Source: Pseudooceanicola sediminis (GTDB taxonomy: Bacteria > Pseudomonadota > Alphaproteobacteria > Rhodobacterales > Rhodobacteraceae). From it: a DNA stretch of 64,000 nt. A program made the translations under genes and the position numbers. Below the pieces are notes generated by a model. That model was not told the origin of the DNA and did no database searches. It saw nothing but the letters and a program-made list of their open reading frames with translations. Below are positions 25,963 through 33,913 of the stretch, piece by piece (positions within the stretch are counted from its first letter, which is position 1; the number at the start of each line of letters is the position of its first letter). The DNA is taken from the NCBI RefSeq assembly GCF_003575965.1, contig NZ_QWJJ01000019.1, forward strand, positions 24,842-88,841, written 5' to 3'.

Positions 25963-26990
25963 GCCGCCGCCTCCTCGGGGGGCGCTGTCACGCCAAGCGC
26001 GCAGCAAGCGTGTTCGGGTTGCGGGGCCGCCGCTGCGCTGCTCTCTACCGGTGAGGTTGGTGCTTGCTGCAATATGCCCTGGCGAAACATCAGCGCCGCC
26101 ACCGCCAGCGAGGCCATCCGCGCCGGGGCCGAATCGGCACGCGAGGTCAGAACGACGGGGGCCGACAGACCCACAACAACGCCCGCAGCGACCGCTCCAG
26201 CAAGATATTCCAGCGCCTTGGCGAGGATGTTGCCAGACACAAGATCGGGGACCAGCAGGATATCCGCCCGACCCGCCACATCCGACAGGATGCCTTTCAC
26301 ATTGGCGGCGCTTTTGGAGATAGCGTTGTCAAACGCCAGCGGCCCGTCGATCTGCGCGCCGGTAATCTGACCGCGCCGCGCCATCAGCGTCAAACAAGCA
26401 GCGTCGAGGGTCGAGGGAATGCCGCCCGTCACCGTCTCTACCGCCGACAGGACCGCAACGCGCGGCTCGGCCGCGCCGAGCGTGTGAAACAGATCAACGG
26501 CATTCTGACAAATCTCACCTTTCGCCGCGAGATCGGGCGCGATGTTGATGGCCGCATCGGTGATGCCGATCAACCGGTCATGTCCAGGAATGTCGACCAG
26601 AAAGGTGTGGCTGCACCGTCGCCCCGCGAGGCGCAGGCCGGCGGCACTGTCCAGAACGGCGCGCATCAGGATATCGGTATGAACATTGCCTTTCATGACG
26701 AGATCGGCGTCGCCGCTGTGCACCATCAGAACCGCAATGGCTGCGGCTTCGGCATCGGATCCCGCCTCGATGATCCAGTCGGAATGCGGGGTCCAATCCA
26801 TTGCCGTGCAAATCCGCAGCGTCGCCGCCCGGTCGCCGATCAGTCGCGGTTCGGCGAGACCTGCAAGGGCGGCATCGCGCAGGGTTTCCAGAACCACCGG
26901 CTGCGCGGCATCGACCACGGCGACTCGCACCGCGCCCTGGCCGCTGGCTCTGTCGATCAGATGTTGCAGGCTTTCCGGCTGTGCACTCAT
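25959..26990 (-). CDS. pta: Phosphate acetyl/butyryltransferase
   Basis: A 343-residue protein of the PTA/PTB family in the short form (no N-terminal P-loop domain). It contains ADLVMKGNVHTDILMRAVLD near residue 97, GITDAAINIAPDL near 138 and the C-terminal LLVPDLVSGNILAKALEYLAG near 244, typical of the phosphotransacylase fold. It interconverts acetyl-phosphate and acetyl-CoA (or a butyryl equivalent). The tail is Cys/Ala-rich. It starts three bases after ackA and overlaps fabI. Acyl specificity is not determined by sequence; related bacterial genes are sometimes labelled as bifunctional enoyl-CoA hydratase. Confidence 0.85.
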   Translation of the reverse strand: MSAQPESLQHLIDRASGQGAVRVAVVDAAQPVVLETLRDAALAGLAEPRLIGDRAATLRICTAMDWTPHSDWIIEAGSDAEAAAIAVLMVHSGDADLVMKGNVHTDILMRAVLDSAAGLRLAGRRCSHTFLVDIPGHDRLIGITDAAINIAPDLAAKGEICQNAVDLFHTLGAAEPRVAVLSAVETVTGGIPSTLDAACLTLMARRGQITGAQIDGPLAFDNAISKSAANVKGILSDVAGRADILLVPDLVSGNILAKALEYLAGAVAAGVVVGLSAPVVLTSRADSAPARMASLAVAALMFRQGILQQAPTSPVESSAAAAPQPEHACCALGVTAPPEEAAA

Positions 26991-26993
26991 GTC

Positions 26994-28202
26994 CTAGCCC
27001 TCGGTTCCGGTTCGTTTGAACGCGCGATGGGTGGAGAGTTGCGCGGCGACATGCCGGGCAATCATCTTTTCTTCGTCCGTCGCGCGGACCTCGACGATGG
27101 CCCGCGCTCCCGGCTTTGAGATCACGGTGTGGCCGGACTTGTTGGCACCGTGTTCCACGTCGATCCCCAGATAGCCAAGCCCGGAACAGATGCGCCCGCG
27201 TATCTCGGCCGAATTCTCACCGATGCCGCCGGTAAACACGACACGGGTCACGCCGCCGAGTGCACCGGTCAGACGCGCAAGGTGCAGCCGGGCCTGATAG
27301 CAGAAATAGTCGACCGCCAACTGCGCTTGCGGCACGGAGCTTTCCAGAAGATCGCGCATGTTCCGGCTGCAACCGGAAATCCCCAGAAGCCCGCTCTGGG
27401 TGTAGAGCAGGGTTGCGACCTCGTCGGCACCCAGGCCCCTTTCCTGCATCAGGAAGAGAACGATACCCGGATCCAGATCACCACTGCGCGTGCCCATGGG
27501 CAGGCCGGCGATTGTGGAGAAACCCATGCTGGTTTCTACCGGTTTCCCGTCCCGGATCGCGACCATCGACGCACCGTTGCCCAGATGGGCGATGACGATG
27601 CGTTCGGCACCGATTTCGACGCCGTCGCGGTGAAGTGCGTCCATGATGTATTCGTAGGAGAGGCCGTGAAAGCCATAGCGCCGGATGCCCTTTTCAGCCC
27701 AGGCGCGGGGCAGCGCGGTCATGCGAGCCAGAGGGGGCAGATCGTGATGAAACGCGGTGTCGAAACAGGCCACCTGCGGCAGGTCCGGCCGGGTGGCCAG
27801 AACCGCGTCGATTCCGGCCAGATTGGGCGGGATGTGCAGCGGCGCAAGCGCCTTCAGTCGGCGCAAACGCGCGACAATGGCGGGTGTGACGCGCTTAGGG
27901 CAGTCGCAGTCCGGTCCGCCATGCACGACGCGGTGGCCGACGGCCACCAGGTCCAGTGCGCCAGGCAGGCCGGCGACAGCACGGAGCAGCCGGCTTAGCG
28001 CTGCGTCATGGCTGACGAATTGACCCGGTTCGTCGATCACCACGGTCCGGCGCGCATCGCTAAGCTGGAAATGCGCATTGGGAAGCCCGATCCGGTCGAT
28101 CGCCCCCGACCACAACCGCCTGGGCTGGCCGGACGCGGTGAACAGGGCGAATTTCAGCGAGGAAGACCCCGAATTGAGGGTCAGAATGACCTGTTCAGGC
28201 AT
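26994..28202 (-). CDS. ackA: Acetate kinase
   Basis: A 402-residue acetokinase. LTLNSGSSSLKF near the N terminus, GHRVVHGG near 85, RYGFHGLSYEYI near 170 and VVFTGGIGENSAEIR near 320 are all family signatures. It makes ATP from acetyl-phosphate or the reverse. The start ATG at 28202 overlaps the small DUF2933-like gene; the longer frame upstream is not coding. With pta and the phosphoketolase-like enzyme it completes an acetyl-phosphate pathway. Confidence 0.93.
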   Translation of the reverse strand: MPEQVILTLNSGSSSLKFALFTASGQPRRLWSGAIDRIGLPNAHFQLSDARRTVVIDEPGQFVSHDAALSRLLRAVAGLPGALDLVAVGHRVVHGGPDCDCPKRVTPAIVARLRRLKALAPLHIPPNLAGIDAVLATRPDLPQVACFDTAFHHDLPPLARMTALPRAWAEKGIRRYGFHGLSYEYIMDALHRDGVEIGAERIVIAHLGNGASMVAIRDGKPVETSMGFSTIAGLPMGTRSGDLDPGIVLFLMQERGLGADEVATLLYTQSGLLGISGCSRNMRDLLESSVPQAQLAVDYFCYQARLHLARLTGALGGVTRVVFTGGIGENSAEIRGRICSGLGYLGIDVEHGANKSGHTVISKPGARAIVEVRATDEEKMIARHVAAQLSTHRAFKRTGTEG

Positions 28203-28377
28203 CGGTGTGGCCCTTTGACGGCTGGTTGTTCTTTGGACTGGCCAGTCCGTCCCTTTTCGTGGCGTGATCACTGGTGTGATTCTGTCCGCCCTTCTTGCCG
28301 TGGCTGTGTCCAAAAAGGTGCATGGCAACCATTCCGCCGCCCAGAAGCAGCAGCCAGTTTTCTGCTATCCATTGCAT
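28195..28377 (-). CDS. Small DUF2933-like membrane protein
   Basis: A 60-residue protein. One hydrophobic helix (NWLLLLGGGMVAMHLFG) is followed by GHSHGKKGG and a polar tail. It resembles the membrane and His/Gly-rich part of the DUF2933 proteins at 8.1 and 49.7 kb but is shorter. It overlaps the ackA start by eight bases and lies 18 bases after the DUF3141 gene, so it is an operon member. Metal binding by the His-Gly segment is inference. Confidence 0.6.
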   Translation of the reverse strand: MQWIAENWLLLLGGGMVAMHLFGHSHGKKGGQNHTSDHATKRDGLASPKNNQPSKGHTDA

Positions 28378-28395
28378 TTGTCGTCTCCTCTCCGG

Positions 28396-30150
28396 TCACA
28401 CCGGCAAATGGGCGTCGTTCTCGGGGTCGGATGTATCGCCGCCGTAGAGCGTTCTGAACGCGCGCTCGGAACTGGCGTCCCGGGCAATGCGGGCGCGCTC
28501 GATGGCATCGCCGATGGCCGCGATGGCCGCCCTCTCACGCCCGATCATCGGATCGTCCGAACCGAGCGGTTCGCGTGTTGCGGCGATAGCGTCTGCCGTC
28601 TGCCGGACCAGACGCATCCAGGGATTGAACCGTTCGGAAAACACAAGGCGGCTGGTGCGCATCGGATGCATCCATTTCAGCATCTCGGCACTGGCTGGGG
28701 TCGTCATCAGCCGCACCCAGGGACTCACGAATGTGGCATAGAATGCCTCGTTGATTTCCGAAACGCGCTCGACAGTCTCGAAGGTCTTCTCAGGAACATG
28801 CGGATCAAGGTCGCTCACCTTGCGCGGCTCGAACCGCACCTTGTACTCCGGCGCGTGGCAATCAGGATCGCCCGATGGGTTGTCGATCTTCATCTCGTAG
28901 AGACCGGGTTTGAGCTTTTCGATCTTGCCCAGGCTTTCCAAAATGGCGCGATGCTCAAGGCGCGCCACCGACGCCGAAACGAAGATGCCGAGGTGCCCGA
29001 CATGATCATTGGTCATGTAGACGATCCGCTGCTCCGCTGCCTTGAGATCCGCTGTGTCCTTGTAGACCGCCGGGATCCACCCCAGGGCCTGCGCGGGCGG
29101 CGTGATATTGTCGCCGTAGGAGGCGAAAACGATCATCGGGCTCTTGATCTTGCGCAGATCGGCCACACAGTGGTCTCCGATCGGCATCTCGCCGCTTTCC
29201 AGCTTGTTTCCGATGAACAGGTTCCGGGTGATTTCCATGATTTCCGCGCCGCTGAGGGTATAGAATCCGTTCCACCACCGCTCGAACTCCAGAAAGCGGT
29301 CGCGTTCGGTATCCACGTTGGTCAGCAGGTTGGCGTATTTCTCCCAGATCGCCTTTTCAGGTTTCAGGGTTTCGAAATTCTGCGCCAGCCAGGCACCGTC
29401 AAAGCGTCCGTCGCCCAGATCGGCCGTCAAGTGCGCCAGCCAGGCACCGCCCAGCAAGCCGCCGGTGACCCGCATCGGGTTCACGCCTTCCTCTCCGGCC
29501 CAGTAGGACAGCGGCGAGCCGTTCAGCACGACCGGCCCGGCCAGTCCTTCGCAATGCGCCGCGAGCAGCGTGACCGCCCAACCGGCCTGACAATTGCCAT
29601 AGAGGACCGGGGCGCCGCCATCGTGGCGCCATGCGACCTCTTCGACGAAGCGACGCAACGCGAGCAGCACATCCTCAAGCGTCTGGTCGGGGGCGGGTTC
29701 GGGGAAGAAGATGACGAAATAGACCGGGTGCCCCTCGGCCATGGCCATGCCGACCTCGCTATCGCGCTTGAACCCGCCGATGCCGGGACCGTGTCCTGCA
29801 CGGGGGTCCACCACGATGACAGGCGGTTTATTGGCATCGACGCAATCGTCCCAGCAATTTCCATCGACTTCAGTGATCTTGAGCAATGCATAATTGGCCG
29901 GGCGCTCAAACTGGCGCGCATCCAGGAGCGTTTCGTACTTGAAATTCAGCAGCGGCGGCATCCCCGCGCGGTCGTGCGCGATCATGTTGTCAGCGCGTTC
30001 GCGCAGTGTATCCAGAAACAGCACCGTGCGTTCCCAGAGATCGCGGCCGTAGGCGACGGGATCGGAGGGCGGAACATTGTTGGCAACTGGATGGGTGGGA
30101 GCTTCCGTGTTCGCGGCGACGAGAGGCTCAATCGAGGTTACAGTGTTCAT
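28396..30150 (-). CDS. DUF3141 alpha/beta-hydrolase, PHA synthase-like
   Basis: A 584-residue protein of the DUF3141 family. The nucleophile elbow YGNCQAGWA near residue 180 is the GxCxG box of PHA synthases (PhaC), and other PhaC-like pieces surround it. The family is often found with phosphotransacetylase, acetate kinase and fabI, as here. The product could polymerise or hydrolyse hydroxyacyl-CoA-derived chains, but the activity is not established from sequence. MNTVTS at 30150 is chosen because it overlaps the DUF5676 stop by four bases. Confidence 0.85.
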   Translation of the reverse strand: MNTVTSIEPLVAANTEAPTHPVANNVPPSDPVAYGRDLWERTVLFLDTLRERADNMIAHDRAGMPPLLNFKYETLLDARQFERPANYALLKITEVDGNCWDDCVDANKPPVIVVDPRAGHGPGIGGFKRDSEVGMAMAEGHPVYFVIFFPEPAPDQTLEDVLLALRRFVEEVAWRHDGGAPVLYGNCQAGWAVTLLAAHCEGLAGPVVLNGSPLSYWAGEEGVNPMRVTGGLLGGAWLAHLTADLGDGRFDGAWLAQNFETLKPEKAIWEKYANLLTNVDTERDRFLEFERWWNGFYTLSGAEIMEITRNLFIGNKLESGEMPIGDHCVADLRKIKSPMIVFASYGDNITPPAQALGWIPAVYKDTADLKAAEQRIVYMTNDHVGHLGIFVSASVARLEHRAILESLGKIEKLKPGLYEMKIDNPSGDPDCHAPEYKVRFEPRKVSDLDPHVPEKTFETVERVSEINEAFYATFVSPWVRLMTTPASAEMLKWMHPMRTSRLVFSERFNPWMRLVRQTADAIAATREPLGSDDPMIGRERAAIAAIGDAIERARIARDASSERAFRTLYGGDTSDPENDAHLPV

Positions 30151-30416
30151 GCCGGGGCACTCCGTGCGAAAAAGTTCCATGCGGGGACAAAGATCACGGC
30201 GACGTACCAGCCGTAGGCAAAGCTTTCGATGAGACCGAGAAGGGCGCTTGACCAACTGATCCAGCTCACACCGGGCAGCAATGGCAGCCACGCCTGATAC
30301 ATGGTGGCTCCGAGAAACAGCAGTCCGAACAGAACGCAGAGCGCGAAGCTCACCGCCAACAGGACGCCAAGCGCCATGGCAACAGGATAGATGCGGATAG
30401 GTCTTGTTTCTGACAT
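30147..30416 (-). CDS. DUF5676 small membrane protein
   Basis: An 89-residue protein with two to three membrane segments, ending with GLIESFAYGWYVAVIFVP. It is a paralogue of the DUF5676-like protein at 17.2 kb. It is the first gene of the DUF3141-ackA-pta-fabI operon, about 65 bases behind a strict ECF-type promoter. The start is the first ATG of the conserved region. Function unknown. Confidence 0.75.
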   Translation of the reverse strand: MSETRPIRIYPVAMALGVLLAVSFALCVLFGLLFLGATMYQAWLPLLPGVSWISWSSALLGLIESFAYGWYVAVIFVPAWNFFARSAPA

Positions 30417-30487
30417 GCAGATTACTCCTGAGATCGCAATGTCGCGCAAGCACGACAGGCCCCGCGTTTCCACGGGTTCGATATCAA

Positions 30488-30513
30488 GACGTCGCCAGTG
30501 GGCATCCGTTACA
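30488..30513 (-). promoter_or_regulatory. ECF-type promoter, TGTAACG-N15-CGTC
   Basis: Minus-strand TGTAACG (30513-30507) and CGTC (30491-30488), spacer 15. The bases after the -10 (TTGATATCGAA) match those of the cfa promoter at 33183-33208 (CTGATATCGAA), a longer identity than the motif alone. Confidence 0.7.
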
Positions 30514-30587
30514 GGATCAGTACAAGAAACTGTTGACGGAACTGTCGATGCAGACCATTTTCGGCTGCCTGAGAACAAGGTGTGCAG

Positions 30588-31742
30588 TTATTGGCCTTGC
30601 CTTGCGCGCGCCAGAACCAAGAGACCCGCAATTGCCGAGAGGCTGGACCCGGCCAGGATTGACAGCCGCGCGCTAGCGGCCAGCGCCGGCGCCTCGAACG
30701 CAAGCGCAGTGACGAACAGTCCCATTGTGAACCCGACGCCTGCGAGCAGAGCGGCCCCATAGATGTGCCTGAAGCTTACTTTTGGCGGCAGTACGCCGAT
30801 ATTCAGTCTGACGGCTACCCAGGTTGCGCCGAGCACGCCTATCTGCTTGCCTAGGAACAGGCCAAGAAAGACGCCAAGCGACACGCCACCCGTTACGTTC
30901 CGAAGTGTCTCTGCCTCGACCGACACACCGGCGTTGAAGAAGCCGAATGCCGGCACGATCAGCAGACCTGCCCAAGGATGCAACAACCGCTTTGTGATGC
31001 GCAGGGGGGAATGTCTATGGCTGCCTTTTGCGCCTTTGGGGATCACCGCTGCGATAAGGACCCCAGCAAGGGCGGCTTCGAGGCCGGATTGGAACAGGGC
31101 TAACCAAAGCAATACGCTCAGGACAGTCAGCGGCAGCGGACGAGCCAGTTCAAGCCGGTTCAGGCAGATCATGACCCCGAATGTGCCAATGGCCAGGATC
31201 ATCGGGAAGAACTGGATTTCCTCACTGTAGAAGACGGCGATGATCGCGACCGCCCCGAGGTCGTCGAAGATCGCCAGTGCCATCAGGAATGCCCTGAGTC
31301 CGACGGGGACGCGATGCCCGAGCAAGGACAGCAACGCCAGGGCAAGGGCAATGTCGGTGGCCATGGGGATCGCCCAACCACGCAGCGCTTCGCCATCGGG
31401 TGCCGCAAGCGCGACGTAGATCAGTGCCGGAACGGCCATGCCGCCAAAAGCGGCAATCGCGGGCACCGCGGCCCGCTGAAGGCTCGACAGATGCCCCTCG
31501 AGAAGCTCATGCTTGATTTCGACCCCGACAAGAACGAAGAAAATCGTCATCAGGCCCTGGTTGATCCAGACGATCAGCGGTTCCCTCATCTGGAAAGGCA
31601 GAAGGCCAACCCGGATCGGCGCATGGTGAATCGCCGCGTACAAATCCGCCAACGGAGAATTTGCCGCGATCAAAGCAGAAATGATGGCGCTCAGGATAAG
31701 GACTCCCGAAATCCTGTCTTGGATCAGCGGCTTAATGGTCAC
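30588..31742 (-). CDS. nhaA: Na+/H+ antiporter NhaA
   Basis: A 384-residue antiporter of the NhaA family with about 12 membrane segments. The ion-binding Asp pair is in FDDLGAVAIIA near residue 163, a further Asp in MATDIALALAL near 132, and the loop FFVLVGVEIKHELLEGHL near 68 is typical. It exchanges sodium for protons across the inner membrane. The start is GTG. No operon partner is apparent; the next gene is in the same direction about 110 bases upstream (cfa). Confidence 0.93.
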   Translation of the reverse strand: MTIKPLIQDRISGVLILSAIISALIAANSPLADLYAAIHHAPIRVGLLPFQMREPLIVWINQGLMTIFFVLVGVEIKHELLEGHLSSLQRAAVPAIAAFGGMAVPALIYVALAAPDGEALRGWAIPMATDIALALALLSLLGHRVPVGLRAFLMALAIFDDLGAVAIIAVFYSEEIQFFPMILAIGTFGVMICLNRLELARPLPLTVLSVLLWLALFQSGLEAALAGVLIAAVIPKGAKGSHRHSPLRITKRLLHPWAGLLIVPAFGFFNAGVSVEAETLRNVTGGVSLGVFLGLFLGKQIGVLGATWVAVRLNIGVLPPKVSFRHIYGAALLAGVGFTMGLFVTALAFEAPALAASARLSILAGSSLSAIAGLLVLARARQGQ

Positions 31743-31850
31743 TTCGTATGCAATCTGTCCGTGAATGTTTCGAACGGCGTCCGTTGCAACATCTCGTGAA
31801 CCAAAATGCAGCTTTGGCCAAAGGTCGCCAGTGTCGGCCGTTTCTGCTTG

Positions 31851-33146
31851 TCACAGTCGGCCTTCAGCTTTGGCGATGTAGTCGCGGGTCAATGGGACCG
31901 TGGTCTGGCGCTTCGCCAACTGGAACTGGAACACCACCAAACCGGTATGGCGGAACGCGGCTTCGCAGACCGCAAGATAGAACTCCCACATCCGGCAGAA
32001 CCTGTCGTCATGAAGCGCGGCGAGCCTCGCACGATTGGCCAGAAACCGGCGCCGCCAGGCGCGCAGGGTTTCGGCGTAGTGCAGGCGCAAAACCTCGACA
32101 TCCGTGACAATCAGGCCGCTCTTTTCGATGGCCGGAAGCACTTCGGACATGGCCGGGACGTAGCCGCCCGGAAATATGTACCTATTGATCCATGCCCCCG
32201 GCGCGCCGGGCGGACCGCTGGTGCCGATCGTATGAATCAGCGCGACCCCGTCGTCGCTCAACCGGCGTGCGACGCAGTCGAAATAGGTCTGGTAGTGCGG
32301 CGTACCGACATGCTCGAACATGCCGACCGACACGATCCGATCATATTTCCGATTTTCATTCCGGTAATCCCGCAGAAGAAATCGCACCTTGTCCGCCAGG
32401 CCGGCGGTCAGGGTTTCCTTTTGCGCGAATTTCAACTGTTCTGCGGACAGCGTGAGACCCGCGACCGAAACGTCATGTTTGCGCGCCAGAAACCGGGCCA
32501 GCCCGCCCCAGCCCGAGCCGATATCGAGAACCTGTTGACCCGGCTGCAACAGCAGCTTGGCCGCAATGTGCCGTTTCTTTCGGAGCTGCGCCTGTTCCAG
32601 CGTATCGTCCGCCGCTGCGAAATAGGCGCAGGAATACTGCCGGTCCGCATCCAGAAACGAGGTATACAACTCATCCGTCAGATCGTAATGATGCGCCGCG
32701 TTGCGCGCGGCCCGTCCCTTTGGGTTGAACAAGGTAAACGGCCGGGTGTTTCGGCGGATCGCCAGCCATATCCGGCGCACAGGCGAGCTCTTCGCATCGC
32801 CAAGGTTGCGCAGCACCAGCTCCAGAAATGTGTAGATGTCGCCGTCATCGATGCGAAGACTGCCGTTCATATAGGCCTCTCCGACCGCCAGATCGGGGTG
32901 AAATGCAATCCGGCGCACGGTGCTTGGTCTGGTGATCGTGGCGGCAATTTGCGGGTTGCCCTTGCCGAACCGACGTACGGTTCCGTCGGGAAAGCTCAGC
33001 GTCAGCGAGCCGTTCTTGATCGACCGGTTCAGAAAGCGACTTACCAAGTGCGTCCAGAGATTGAACCGACCCCGCATTGACATTGCCGGAGGTGCAGGAT
33101 GAACCCTTGTCGCGGTGAGCCGCTCGATATCAGTGAAGTCGTTCAC
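31851..33146 (-). CDS. cfa: Cyclopropane-fatty-acyl-phospholipid synthase
   Basis: A 431-residue SAM-dependent enzyme of the CFA synthase family. The SAM motif QQVLDIGSGWGGLARF is near residue 203, followed by GLTLSAEQLKFAQ and MFEHVG, and the GGYVPAMSEV segment near 335. It adds a methylene bridge to unsaturated acyl chains of membrane phospholipids, which stabilises membranes against acid, solvent and oxidative stress. Start is GTG. A strict ECF-type promoter lies 37 bases upstream, so it belongs to the proposed sigma regulon. Confidence 0.9.
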   Translation of the reverse strand: MNDFTDIERLTATRVHPAPPAMSMRGRFNLWTHLVSRFLNRSIKNGSLTLSFPDGTVRRFGKGNPQIAATITRPSTVRRIAFHPDLAVGEAYMNGSLRIDDGDIYTFLELVLRNLGDAKSSPVRRIWLAIRRNTRPFTLFNPKGRAARNAAHHYDLTDELYTSFLDADRQYSCAYFAAADDTLEQAQLRKKRHIAAKLLLQPGQQVLDIGSGWGGLARFLARKHDVSVAGLTLSAEQLKFAQKETLTAGLADKVRFLLRDYRNENRKYDRIVSVGMFEHVGTPHYQTYFDCVARRLSDDGVALIHTIGTSGPPGAPGAWINRYIFPGGYVPAMSEVLPAIEKSGLIVTDVEVLRLHYAETLRAWRRRFLANRARLAALHDDRFCRMWEFYLAVCEAAFRHTGLVVFQFQLAKRQTTVPLTRDYIAKAEGRL

Positions 33147-33182
33147 GAATGGGCCTCCTTCGCTTAGCGGTTTCGATATCAG

Positions 33183-33208
33183 GACGTTGACCGTTGAAGA
33201 TCGTTACA
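33183..33208 (-). promoter_or_regulatory. ECF-type promoter for cfa, TGTAACG-N15-CGTC
   Basis: Minus-strand TGTAACG (33208-33202), 15 bases, CGTC (33186-33183), followed by CTGATATCGAAA. The GTG start of cfa is 37 bases downstream of the -10. Confidence 0.7.
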
Positions 33209-33474
33209 CATTCGAGACAGCCGGTCCGGGCCGGCAATCGGCGCAACTTCATTCGCATGTGAGCGAGTCTGACCATCCCAAAGGCCGTCAGAGGGGCCTG
33301 CGGCCGCAGTCGAGGCCTTCGCTCAGAAACTCGGTGTCGCACTTGAAATGTGAATCCAGCATCTCCCGTATGGCCAATAGACTAGAAAGAATCCGGAACA
33401 GCTTTCCGTGCTGCGGAGTGACAGAGCGGAAGGGCCCGACCGTATAGTCAAAAATGTCGACAGCATGAAGAACG

Positions 33475-33500
33475 TGTAACGGAACGCCGAGGCGGACGTC
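33475..33500 (+). promoter_or_regulatory. ECF-type promoter, TGTAACG-N15-CGTC
   Basis: TGTAACG at 33475-33481 and CGTC at 33497-33500, spacer 15, about 40 bases before the ATG at 33541. It drives the sigma4-like gene, possibly giving positive feedback or negative feedback on the regulon. Confidence 0.65.
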
Positions 33501-33540
33501 AGTTCCATTGAATGCAGGATGCAAACAGGAGTTGTCCAGG

Positions 33541-33861
33541 ATGAGACAGAGCGCTTTCGATTTCGTGACGCCGATAGACCGCGGCAGCCCGCCTTGTCGA
33601 TGCAGCCATCTCGACGGGAGTTCAGCGGACGAGGCCGAACTCGTGCAGCTGTTCCGAGACTTGGAGCAAACGCTTTTCAGAGTCATGGACCACAACCACG
33701 CCGACATTTTCGAACGTTGCGAGGTGCAGGGCCAGACGCTTTCCAGGATCGCCTGCGAAACCGGATGCAGTCGGTCTGAGGCAACCCGCCGTCTCGCGCA
33801 TGCGCGCCGCTGTATTTGCCATCTTGTGGTCTTGACACTCGCGCCGGCAAAATCCGAATGA
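33541..33861 (+). CDS. Sigma4-like Cys-containing regulator without sigma2
   Basis: A 106-residue protein. It has a CRC near residue 20, an acidic helical linker (DEAELVQLFRDLEQTLFRVM), and a sigma4-like helix-turn-helix (QTLSRIACETGCSRSEATRR) around 65-84, followed by RRCICHL near 90. There is no sigma2 region, so it is not a normal sigma factor. Compared with the protein at 21.6 kb it keeps the N-terminal CxC but has CIC at the end instead of a CPxxG tail. Start chosen at ATG 33541 because the upstream promoter would place its transcript start near 33508. Its function as a metal-responsive co-regulator or decoy is inference. Confidence 0.65.
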   Translation: MRQSAFDFVTPIDRGSPPCRCSHLDGSSADEAELVQLFRDLEQTLFRVMDHNHADIFERCEVQGQTLSRIACETGCSRSEATRRLAHARRCICHLVVLTLAPAKSE

Positions 33862-33913
33862 TGTCTGCCAAGAGCTTGCAGGCGTTGGCTCATGTTGCAG
33901 AATTCGTTTTCAC

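Larger units (their letters stand above)
33147..33540. other. 394-base intergenic region with two opposite ECF-type promoters
   Basis: Between cfa (leftward) and the sigma4-like gene (rightward). It holds the strict sites at 33183-33208 (minus) and 33475-33500 (plus). Frames found here on the minus strand are shadows with no family features. Confidence 0.6.

Noticed and set aside
30116-30142. TGTAACC followed by CGTC inside the start of the DUF3141 gene
   Set aside because: Spacer is 14 and the site lies within codons just after the start; likely coincidental.
33288-33893. 201-codon frame opposite the sigma4-like gene
   Set aside because: Shadow of the plus-strand gene; composition is not protein-like and it crosses the promoter regions.
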